From positions 1 through 64,000 of the forward strand of contig JAFRHS010000011.1 in NCBI GenBank assembly GCA_017433225.1: a stretch of 64,000 nucleotides of DNA. The letters are read 5' to 3'. The translations under genes were made by a program, and so were the position numbers. Below the pieces are notes generated by a model, which searched no databases, had not been told where the DNA came from, and saw only the letters and a program-made list of their open reading frames with translations. Shown here one piece after another: positions 1-6,705 of the stretch (the first letter of the stretch is position 1; every line of letters starts with the position of its first letter). The stretch comes from Clostridia bacterium (lineage in GTDB: Bacteria > Bacillota > Clostridia > Oscillospirales > Acutalibacteraceae).

Positions 1-1
1 G

Positions 2-34
2 GACGGCAACTACTATATGGAGGATGAGGCGTAA
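2..34 (+). CDS. 3' end of an unidentified upstream gene (partial)
   Basis: An open frame enters from the left edge and ends at a TAA 15 bases before era. Only ten residues (DGNYYMEDEA) are visible, too few to name it. In Firmicutes the gene before era is often cdd, dgkA or ybeY, but nothing here decides. The close spacing suggests it is co-transcribed with era. Confidence 0.4.
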   Translation, partial: DGNYYMEDEA

Positions 35-49
35 ATCGCCCAAACATAC

Positions 50-955
50 ATGAAAACGAAAACTGCGTTCGTCGCGATCGTCGGCTGTCCCAACGTGGGC
101 AAGTCCTCGCTTCTGAACAAAATGCTCGGGCAGAAGGTGGCCATCGTGTCCGCCAAGCCCCAGACCACGCGCACCCGCATCATGGGCGTCCTCACCGAGG
201 ACGAGACCCAGCTCGTGTTCACCGATACCCCCGGTTACCACCGCCCGAAGAACAAACTCGGCGAGAAGATGGTGAAGGCGGTCATCGACGGCATCGACGG
301 GGTCGACGCGGCGCTTCTGGTCGTCGAGCCGGAGAAAGAGGACGACGAAGTCCTGCGCCCGGCGGAAGCGGAACTGCTGAAGAGGATCAAACGGGAGGGC
401 ATCCCGTGTGTGCTGGTCATCAACAAGATCGACACCGTCGCTGAAAAGGAGAACCTGGCGGTCCGCATCGCGGAACTCATGCAGCTCCACGACTTCGAAG
501 CCATCGTCCCCACGTCCGCCGTAAAGGGGGAAGGGGTCGACGAGGTCATCGCGGAACTGGGCAAACTCGCTCAGGAATCCCCGCACTTTTTCCCGGATGA
601 CGCGCTGACCGACCAGCCGGAACGGGTCATCGCCGCGGAGATCATCCGCGAAAAGATGCTCCGTCTCCTCGACCGGGAAGTGCCCCACGGCATCGCGGTC
701 AGCATCGAACAGATGCACGAGCGGGAAGACGGCAGCGGCATCGTCGACATCGACGCCACCATCTACTGCGAGAAGGAGAGCCACAAAGGCATCGTCATCG
801 GCAAGAAGGGCGCCATGCTCAAGAAGATCTCCACCTATGCCCGCGAGGACATGGAGAAGTTCTTCGACTGCCACATCAACCTGCAGTGCTGGGTCAAGGT
901 CCGTGAGGGCTGGAGAGACCGCGAGGGACTCATCCACAACTTCGGGCTCGACTAA
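50..955 (+). CDS. era: GTPase Era, ribosome maturation factor
   Basis: Era is a GTPase that binds the 3' end of 16S rRNA and assists assembly of the 30S subunit. The 301-residue protein has the usual length. The P-loop GCPNVGKS lies at residues 12-19, the switch II motif DTPG near 59-62 and NKID near residue 125. A C-terminal KH domain carries the typical VIGKKGAML stretch. The ATG at 50 fits the family N-terminus, but there is no Shine-Dalgarno in the 15 bases before it; the nearest GGAGG lies about 26 bases upstream, inside the preceding gene, so coupling to that gene is possible. It is followed by a strong terminator and then recO, a common Firmicutes neighbour. Confidence 0.97.
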   Translation: MKTKTAFVAIVGCPNVGKSSLLNKMLGQKVAIVSAKPQTTRTRIMGVLTEDETQLVFTDTPGYHRPKNKLGEKMVKAVIDGIDGVDAALLVVEPEKEDDEVLRPAEAELLKRIKREGIPCVLVINKIDTVAEKENLAVRIAELMQLHDFEAIVPTSAVKGEGVDEVIAELGKLAQESPHFFPDDALTDQPERVIAAEIIREKMLRLLDREVPHGIAVSIEQMHEREDGSGIVDIDATIYCEKESHKGIVIGKKGAMLKKISTYAREDMEKFFDCHINLQCWVKVREGWRDREGLIHNFGLD

Positions 956-968
956 ACTGAATAGGGAC

Positions 969-1005
969 GCCTGCGGAGACCGTTTGTCATCCGCAGGCTT
1001 TTTTT
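969..1005 (+). terminator. Rho-independent terminator after era
   Basis: A perfect 9-bp stem (GCCTGCGGA at 969-977 with TCCGCAGGC at 990-998) is followed directly by seven T residues. It ends the era transcript and implies that recO has its own promoter or depends on readthrough. Confidence 0.9.
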
Positions 1006-1030
1006 ATATAATTAATCACAGTATCATAAT

Positions 1031-1172
1031 GAGAAATTCGCGTGGGAAAAGTTCGCCGCAGCAAGAATCGAGCTTTGCGGGGTGCGCCGAAGGCGCTATT
1101 GATTCTCAGAAACAGCCTCCGCAACGCGACCTTCGCAGCAAGGCGAAGCTTTTCCAGCGAATTTCGCAACCA
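1031..1172 (+). repeat. Long imperfect hairpin in the recO leader
   Basis: The arms at 1031-1057 and about 1142-1170 are inverted repeats of roughly 26 bases with only small bulges. Inside, TTGCGG (1075-1080) can pair with CCGCAA (1119-1124) and GCGCC-GAA-GGCGC forms a local hairpin at 1084-1096. The element fills the era-recO gap between the era terminator and the recO ribosome binding site. It could be a MITE-like insertion or a structured leader; only one copy is in this window. Confidence 0.6.
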
Positions 1173-1193
1173 TATTGAAGGAGGTGAGGCGCT

Positions 1194-1934
1194 GTGAATA
1201 TCGAGATCGACGGTCTGGTCATCAAGACCCAGAAGATCGGAGAGACCGACACGCTCATCACGGTCCTCACCTCGAAGTACGGGCTCATCCGTGCCTTTGT
1301 GCGCCGGTCGACCGCTGTGAAGAGCAACATGCTCGCGACGACCCAGCTCCTCTCTTACAACGACTTCGTTTTCTACAAGGGGAAGAACTCCTATTCCGTG
1401 ACCAGCGCGACTCCGAAAGCGTCTTTCTTCAAGCTGAACGAAGACATCGACGCCATGGCGATCGGCTTCTACCTCGCGGAACTGTTCGGCGAGCTGGCGC
1501 CGGAGAACCATGAGTCCGAAGACCTCCTGAAGCTGCTTCTGAATTCTCTCTACCTGATGGCGGAAAAGAAACGCCCGCCGGTGCAGGTGAAGGCGGTCGC
1601 GGAACTGAGAGCGCTCTCGAATTCGGGCTACATGCCGAACCTCGTGGCCTGTGAGAACTGCGGCACGTATGAGTCGGACCCCATGTACTTCAACCCGGCG
1701 TCCGGCCTCCTGTTCTGCGCGGACTGCGGCGGCCCGGCGGACGGCATGTCGCTGTCTCTGTCCGCGGTGACCGCCATGCGGTTCATCTGCTACAGCGAGG
1801 AGAAGAAGGTCTTCAACTTCTCGCTGACCGATGAGGCGATGAAAGAGCTGTCGCAGGCGGCGGAGCAGTTCGCTCTGCAGCAGACGGGCCGAAGCTTCAA
1901 GACATTAGACTTCTATAAAAGTTTACCAAGATAA
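1194..1934 (+). CDS. recO: DNA repair protein RecO
   Basis: RecO loads RecA on SSB-coated single-stranded DNA together with RecR in RecF-type recombination repair. The 246-residue protein has the N-terminal OB-fold (IDGLVIKTQKIGETDTLITV) and a four-cysteine zinc site (CENC ... CADC) at about residues 153-176, typical of Gram-positive RecO. The start is GTG at 1194, chosen because a strong AAGGAGGTGA sits 6-8 bases upstream. Its leader holds the long hairpin at 1031-1172. The next gene, mutS2, begins 138 bases later. Confidence 0.93.
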   Translation: MNIEIDGLVIKTQKIGETDTLITVLTSKYGLIRAFVRRSTAVKSNMLATTQLLSYNDFVFYKGKNSYSVTSATPKASFFKLNEDIDAMAIGFYLAELFGELAPENHESEDLLKLLLNSLYLMAEKKRPPVQVKAVAELRALSNSGYMPNLVACENCGTYESDPMYFNPASGLLFCADCGGPADGMSLSLSAVTAMRFICYSEEKKVFNFSLTDEAMKELSQAAEQFALQQTGRSFKTLDFYKSLPR

Positions 1935-1991
1935 TTTGAGAAAGGAGAGTTCGCTCCTTTCCCGACAGCTTTCAACATATTTCGAAAGGAT

Positions 1992-2074
1992 AAAAGCGAA
2001 AAGGACGCATGGGCGTCCGGGGTCCCTCGAAGAGGGGGTTCGGCTGGCGGACGACCAGGCGGAGCTTTTCGCTT
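1992..2074 (+). repeat. 83-nt conserved hairpin element, copy A (mutS2 leader)
   Basis: This 83-base element aligns without gaps to 34522-34604 on the minus strand, with about 72 identical positions. It folds into one long hairpin: element positions 3-12 pair with 74-83, 15-17 with 68-70, 19-21 with 64-66, 23-28 with 57-62, and a terminal CCCTC-GNA-GAGGG hairpin at 33-45. The strand at positions 46-56 (GGTTCGGCTGG) is identical in both copies and unpaired. The copies differ by compensatory pairs at 7/79, 19/66 and 25/60. In copy A the 3' arm contains the GGAG likely used to start mutS2. Confidence 0.8.
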
Positions 2075-4496
2075 GAACACTGAGATGAACAAACATTACC
2101 TCGCACTGGACTACGACAAAGTCCTCGCCATCCTCGAGACCTTCGTGCAGTCGGAAGACGCCAAGGAACTGGCGCTCGCACTGCAGCCGGAGACGTCGCT
2201 GAAGGCGGCCGAACGGCTGCTGCAGGAGACGCTGGACGCGCACATGCTGCTCGCGAAGTACGGCGGCCCCTCCTTCGGCGGCCTCGTCAATGTGAATAAC
2301 AAGATGTACATCGCCTCCACGGGCGGTGTCCTGTCCATGGGCGAACTGCTGTCGGTGGGCTCGACCCTGCGCGCCATCCGGGGCCTCTCGGACTGGTACT
2401 CCTCCTGCGAAGGCGTAGACACGACCCTGTCCGCGTACTTCTACACGATGACTCCGCAGAAGTACCTCGAAGACCGCATCTTTACGTCCATCCTGTCGGA
2501 GGACCGCATGGCGGACAACGCGTCGGCGGAACTCAAGGACATCCGGCGGAAGCTGCGCCAGCAGGAGATGAAGATCCGCGACCAGCTCGACCGGATCATC
2601 CATTCGTCCCACTACTCGACCATCCTGCAGGACGCCATCGTCACCATGCGCAACGGCCGGTACGTCGTACCTGTCAAGCGGGAGCATAAGGGCGATGTCG
2701 CGGGCATCGTCCAGGACACCTCGGACTCCGGTGCCACCGTGTTCATCGAGCCCATGTCCGTCGTCGAGGCGAATAACGAGATCCGCGTGCTGCTCGGCAA
2801 GGAGCGGGAGGAGATCGAGCGGATCCTCGCCGACCTGTCGGACCAGGCCGGAGCCATCTACAGTGAAACGAAACAGAGCTACGAGAGTGGCATCTACCTG
2901 GACCTGGTCTTCGCCAAGGCCCAGATGGCCTACTCCATGAAGGCCGCTGCTCCGCTCCTCAACGATACCGGCATCATCGACCTCCGGGAAGCGCGTCATC
3001 CGCTGATCGAGCCGCACAAAGTGGTCAAGACCAACATCCGCCTCGGCGATGAATTCGACACGCTGGTCATCACCGGCCCGAACACCGGCGGTAAAACGGT
3101 GTCCATCAAGACGCTCGGCCTCATGTCCCTGATGGCGGCCTCCGGGTTCATGCTCCCGGTCGCGGACCGCAGCAAGATGTGCATCTTCGAGTCGGTCTAT
3201 GCGGACATCGGCGATGAACAGTCCATCGAACAGTCCCTGTCGACGTTCTCGTCCCACATGACGAATATCGTGGACATCCTGAAGAACGCGAACGAAAAGT
3301 CCCTCGTCCTCATCGACGAGCTGGGCGCCGGCACCGACCCCGTCGAGGGCGCGGCGCTGGCCATGGCGGTCCTCGAGCGCCTGCACCTGCAGGGCGCGAA
3401 GGTCGCCGCCACCACGCACTATGCCGAACTGAAAGCCTACGCTCTGGAGACGAACCGTGTGGAGAACGCCTCCTGCGAATTCGATATCAATACCCTGTCG
3501 CCGACCTACAAGCTCCTCATCGGAGCGCCCGGGCGGTCTAACGCGTTCGCCATCTCGGAGCGCCTCGGCCTGTCCTCCGATGTCGTCGACCGCGCGAAGG
3601 AACTGGTCTCGGAAGAGAACTCCCGGTTCGAACGGGTCGTCGAGACCCTTGAGCAGAGCCGTGCCGCCCTCGACGAGGAGCGGGAGGAGGCCGACCGGAT
3701 GACCCGGGAAGCGCGCGAGGCCCGCGACAAGGCGGAAGAGGTGAAGAACTCCGTCGAGGCGATGCGCGACGCGGAGCTCGAAAAGGCCCGCGCCGAAGCG
3801 GAGAAGATCCTCGACAAGGCCCGCAGAGAAGCGGCGTTCTTCATGGACGACCTCGAAAAACTCAAGAAAGAGCGCAAACGCGCGGCGGACCTCTCTCAGG
3901 TCTCGGCCGACGCGAAGCGGACCATCCGTAAACACGAAGACGCGCTCTATGACATTACACGGCCCATCGCCGCGGAAGAGGAAGAAGACGACTACGAACT
4001 TCCTCGACCTCTGCAGATCGGGGACAGTGTCCTCGTCAAGGACCTCGGTCCCGCCATGGTGTCGGCCCTGCCGGACAAGCGGGGACAGGTCGAAGTGACC
4101 GCCGGCATCCTGAAGACCCGCGTCGACATCGGGCGCATCCGCCTCGACGACCAGAAACGGGCCCAGAAGGCGCAGAACGCTGAACGGAAGCAGGAGCGTC
4201 GCCGGACCGGCGGCTCCCACAGCGGCACCTTCCAGACGAAGGCTTCCGGGAAAGTGGAGACCTCGGTCGACCTGCGCGGCATGACCCAGGAAGAGGCCAT
4301 CATGACCCTCGACCGGTTCCTCGACCTGCAGCTGCGCTACGGCGTCGACTCCTTCACGGTCATCCACGGCAAGGGCACCGGCGCGCTCCGCAAAGCGGTC
4401 AAGCGCTACCTCGACAACAACAAACGCGTGAAGTCGCACCGCCTCGGCGCCTACGGCGAAGGCGAGGACGGCGTCACGATCGTCAACCTGAAGTAA
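2073..4496 (+). CDS. mutS2: Endonuclease MutS2
   Basis: MutS2 is a MutS-like ATPase lacking the mismatch-recognition domain; it acts on branched DNA and, in Bacillus, on collided ribosomes. The 807-residue protein has a helical core, the ATPase with Walker A GPNTGGKT near residue 335 and DELGAGTDP as Walker B, a long Arg/Glu-rich coiled coil around 510-610, and a C-terminal Smr nuclease domain (VDLRGM near 730, then HGKGTGALR). Two starts are possible. TTG at 2073 has GGAG 8 bases upstream and is preferred; ATG at 2085 has no Shine-Dalgarno. The chosen start and its binding site lie inside the 3' arm of the hairpin element, so folding could limit translation. nfo follows after 10 bases. Confidence 0.95.
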   Translation: MNTEMNKHYLALDYDKVLAILETFVQSEDAKELALALQPETSLKAAERLLQETLDAHMLLAKYGGPSFGGLVNVNNKMYIASTGGVLSMGELLSVGSTLRAIRGLSDWYSSCEGVDTTLSAYFYTMTPQKYLEDRIFTSILSEDRMADNASAELKDIRRKLRQQEMKIRDQLDRIIHSSHYSTILQDAIVTMRNGRYVVPVKREHKGDVAGIVQDTSDSGATVFIEPMSVVEANNEIRVLLGKEREEIERILADLSDQAGAIYSETKQSYESGIYLDLVFAKAQMAYSMKAAAPLLNDTGIIDLREARHPLIEPHKVVKTNIRLGDEFDTLVITGPNTGGKTVSIKTLGLMSLMAASGFMLPVADRSKMCIFESVYADIGDEQSIEQSLSTFSSHMTNIVDILKNANEKSLVLIDELGAGTDPVEGAALAMAVLERLHLQGAKVAATTHYAELKAYALETNRVENASCEFDINTLSPTYKLLIGAPGRSNAFAISERLGLSSDVVDRAKELVSEENSRFERVVETLEQSRAALDEEREEADRMTREAREARDKAEEVKNSVEAMRDAELEKARAEAEKILDKARREAAFFMDDLEKLKKERKRAADLSQVSADAKRTIRKHEDALYDITRPIAAEEEEDDYELPRPLQIGDSVLVKDLGPAMVSALPDKRGQVEVTAGILKTRVDIGRIRLDDQKRAQKAQNAERKQERRRTGGSHSGTFQTKASGKVETSVDLRGMTQEEAIMTLDRFLDLQLRYGVDSFTVIHGKGTGALRKAVKRYLDNNKRVKSHRLGAYGEGEDGVTIVNLK

Positions 4497-4506
4497 GGAG
4501 TTATCC

Positions 4507-5343
4507 ATGATCCACATCGGAGCCCACGTGTCCGTGGCGAAAGGCTGGGAGGCCATGGGGAAGACGACCCTCGACCTCGGGGGCGATACGTTCGCGTTCT
4601 TCCTGCGCAGCCCCAGAGGCGGTGCCGCCAAACCGGTCGTGCCGGAGGACGCGGCAGCGCTGCGGGCCATCCTGAAAGAACATGACTTCGGCACCATCGT
4701 CGCCCACGCGCCGTACACCATGAACCTGTGCGCCGTGAAGGAGTACGTGGTGGAGCATGCCGAAGACGTCTTCCAGGGCGATTTACAGAACCTCGAAGAC
4801 TATCTCCCGGGGCAGTATATGAACTTCCACCCCGGCAGCCACGTCGGGCAGGGCGCGGAGGTCGCCATCCCGCGGATCGCGGACGCTCTGAACCGCCTCA
4901 TGGACCCGGGCCAGTCGACGACCATCCTGCTCGAGACCATGGCCGGAAAAGGCAGCGAAGTCGGCCGTTCTTTTGAGGAACTCCGGGCCATCCTGGACCT
5001 CGTGAAGCCGGACCTGCAGGACCGCATGGGTGTGTGCCTCGACACGTGCCACGTGTGGGACGCCGGGTACGACCTTTCAGACCTCGACGCGGTCCTCGAC
5101 GAATTCGACACGGTCCTCGGACTTGAACGCCTGAAGGCCATCCACCTCAACGACTCGAAGAACCCCTGCGGCGCTCAGAAAGACCGCCATGAGAAACTGG
5201 GGAAGGGGTATATCGGGGAAGATCGCCTCAAAGCGGTCGTCACGCACCCGAAACTCCAGGGGCTGCCCTTCATCCTGGAGACGCCCAATGAGCTTCCGGG
5301 CTACAAAGAAGAGATCGAAACCATCCAAAGCTGGCTCGTGTGA
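4507..5343 (+). CDS. nfo: Deoxyribonuclease IV (AP endonuclease)
   Basis: Endonuclease IV cleaves DNA 5' to abasic sites in base-excision repair using three zinc ions. The 278-residue TIM-barrel protein shows the metal ligands in order: the His of VAHAPY, HPGSHVG, the Glu of LLETMAGKG, CLDTCHVWDAGYD, IHLNDSK, the KDRHEKLGKG loop and the Glu of FILETPNE. The ATG is preceded by AAGGAG and lies 10 bases after mutS2, so the two repair genes are probably one operon. Confidence 0.95.
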   Translation: MIHIGAHVSVAKGWEAMGKTTLDLGGDTFAFFLRSPRGGAAKPVVPEDAAALRAILKEHDFGTIVAHAPYTMNLCAVKEYVVEHAEDVFQGDLQNLEDYLPGQYMNFHPGSHVGQGAEVAIPRIADALNRLMDPGQSTTILLETMAGKGSEVGRSFEELRAILDLVKPDLQDRMGVCLDTCHVWDAGYDLSDLDAVLDEFDTVLGLERLKAIHLNDSKNPCGAQKDRHEKLGKGYIGEDRLKAVVTHPKLQGLPFILETPNELPGYKEEIETIQSWLV

Positions 5344-5376
5344 ACCGGCTTTTTTGCAAAGTTTTTTATTATCTTA

Positions 5377-5406
5377 TTGTCTTTTATCAAACGATTGGGT
5401 TACAAT
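5377..5406 (+). promoter_or_regulatory. Candidate sigma-A promoter for the deacetylase gene
   Basis: TTGTCT (5377-5382) and TACAAT (5401-5406) are separated by 18 bases in an AT-rich gap that contrasts with the GC-rich flanks. It lies 44 bases before the start codon at 5450. Confidence 0.5.
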
Positions 5407-5449
5407 ATACGGTGAAAATTTTATAACGATAAGAGGAGATGCACGAAAC

Positions 5450-6637
5450 ATGAGAGTAGTTAGGTCCATCGCCAAACGGCTCACAGCGGCAGCCCTGCTG
5501 GTCTGTGTCTTTACGGCGATGTATTCTCTGTCTGCATACGCAAGCAGTGAACGTGTGGTCAAGCAGGATTCCAAAGGAAGATGGGCCTGCATGAAGGACG
5601 GAAAAGTCGAAAAGTCCTACACCGGCATTGCGCATAACAAATACGGCTGGTGGCGTATCAAAAACGGCTATGTCGACTTCGATGCCACCGGGGTCTGCCA
5701 GAACGAGTACGGCTGGTTCTATGTCAGGGACGGCAAGGTCGACTGGGAGCATGAAGGCATCGAGCACAACAAATACGGCTGGTGGCGCATCCGCGACGGC
5801 CGTGTCGACTGGAGTGCCAACGGTGTCTTCCGCAACAAGCACGGTTGGTGGTATGTCAAGCAGGGCGGTGTCGATTTCGATTACACCGGTCTTGCGGCCA
5901 ACGGTCTCGGCAACTGGTACATCAAGAACGGCGCCGTCGACTTCAAGAAGAACGGCACCTATGAAAAGGGCGGCATCGAGTACAAGATCGTCGACGGCAA
6001 AGTCCAGAACAACGGCAAGGTCATCTACCTGACGTTCGACGACGGTCCCGCTGCCTATACCGATCAGCTCCTCGGCATCCTCGACAAGTACGGCGTCAAG
6101 GCGACGTTCTTCGTCACGAGCGCCTACCCGAGCTATCAGAACCTCATCAAAAAAGAATATAACGCCGGCCACGCGATCGCGGCCCATACGTATTCGCATA
6201 ACTACGCGACCATCTACAAGAGCACCGGGGCTTTCTGGAGCGACCACGAGCGCATCCAGGAGATCATCGAGAAGCAGACCGGTCACCGTTCGACCATGCT
6301 GCGCTTCCCGGGCGGCACGTCCAACACGGTCAGCCGCCGGTACTGCCGCGGGGTCATGAGCGACCTCTCGAGGCAGGCGGGCGAGCGGTACCTGACGTTC
6401 TACGACTGGAACGTCGACGCTGATGACGCGGGCAAGACCCGGACGTCTGACGGTGTGTTCAACAACATCACGAGCGGCGTGAAGTACCACGACCAGTCCC
6501 TCGTCCTGTGCCACGACGTAAAGCCGTACACAGTGAACGCCATGGACCGGATCATCAAATGGTGCCTGCAGAACGGTTACACGTTCCGCACCTGCCAGCC
6601 CGGCGGGTACACCTACCACCTGAGAGTGGCCAACTGA
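5450..6637 (+). CDS. Secreted polysaccharide deacetylase with wall-binding-type repeats
   Basis: The 395-residue protein begins with a signal peptide (cleavage probable near residue 31, after SAYA). Residues about 35-185 hold six or so tandem 22-23 residue repeats of the form KYGWWxIxxGxVDF, resembling Clostridial cell-wall-binding or choline-binding-type repeats. Residues about 190-395 are a NodB deacetylase domain with the family motifs TFDDGP, HTYSH (metal histidines), RFPGG, DWNVDADD and LCHD. The likely role is removal of N-acetyl groups from peptidoglycan or another surface glycan. The ATG at 5450 is chosen for AAGAGGAG about 12 bases upstream and because the signal peptide begins there; the frame is open further upstream. 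Confidence 0.88.
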   Translation: MRVVRSIAKRLTAAALLVCVFTAMYSLSAYASSERVVKQDSKGRWACMKDGKVEKSYTGIAHNKYGWWRIKNGYVDFDATGVCQNEYGWFYVRDGKVDWEHEGIEHNKYGWWRIRDGRVDWSANGVFRNKHGWWYVKQGGVDFDYTGLAANGLGNWYIKNGAVDFKKNGTYEKGGIEYKIVDGKVQNNGKVIYLTFDDGPAAYTDQLLGILDKYGVKATFFVTSAYPSYQNLIKKEYNAGHAIAAHTYSHNYATIYKSTGAFWSDHERIQEIIEKQTGHRSTMLRFPGGTSNTVSRRYCRGVMSDLSRQAGERYLTFYDWNVDADDAGKTRTSDGVFNNITSGVKYHDQSLVLCHDVKPYTVNAMDRIIKWCLQNGYTFRTCQPGGYTYHLRVAN

Positions 6638-6652
6638 ATCAAGGCATAAGAA

Positions 6653-6684
6653 AACTCCCTGTCCGACCGGACAGGGAGTTTTTT
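6653..6684. terminator. Bidirectional terminator between convergent genes
   Basis: A 12-bp perfect stem (AACTCCCTGTCC with GGACAGGGAGTT) has A residues on one side and T residues on the other. It can end both the deacetylase gene and the oppositely oriented beta-galactosidase gene. Confidence 0.9.
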
Positions 6685-6705
6685 GTCATTGCGAGTTCAG
6701 GTCGC

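Noticed and set aside
1923..4721. Very long minus-strand frames opposite mutS2 (932 codons), alaS (935), rluD/transketolase (628) and other genes
   Set aside because: They mirror genes with clear families and arise from strong C/G third-position bias. Their translations are Arg/Val/Asp/Gly/His-rich without known domains.
4777..4786. Minus-strand copy of GTAAATCGCC inside nfo
   Set aside because: It lies in conserved coding sequence and is the only coding copy, so it is not counted with the four boundary copies.
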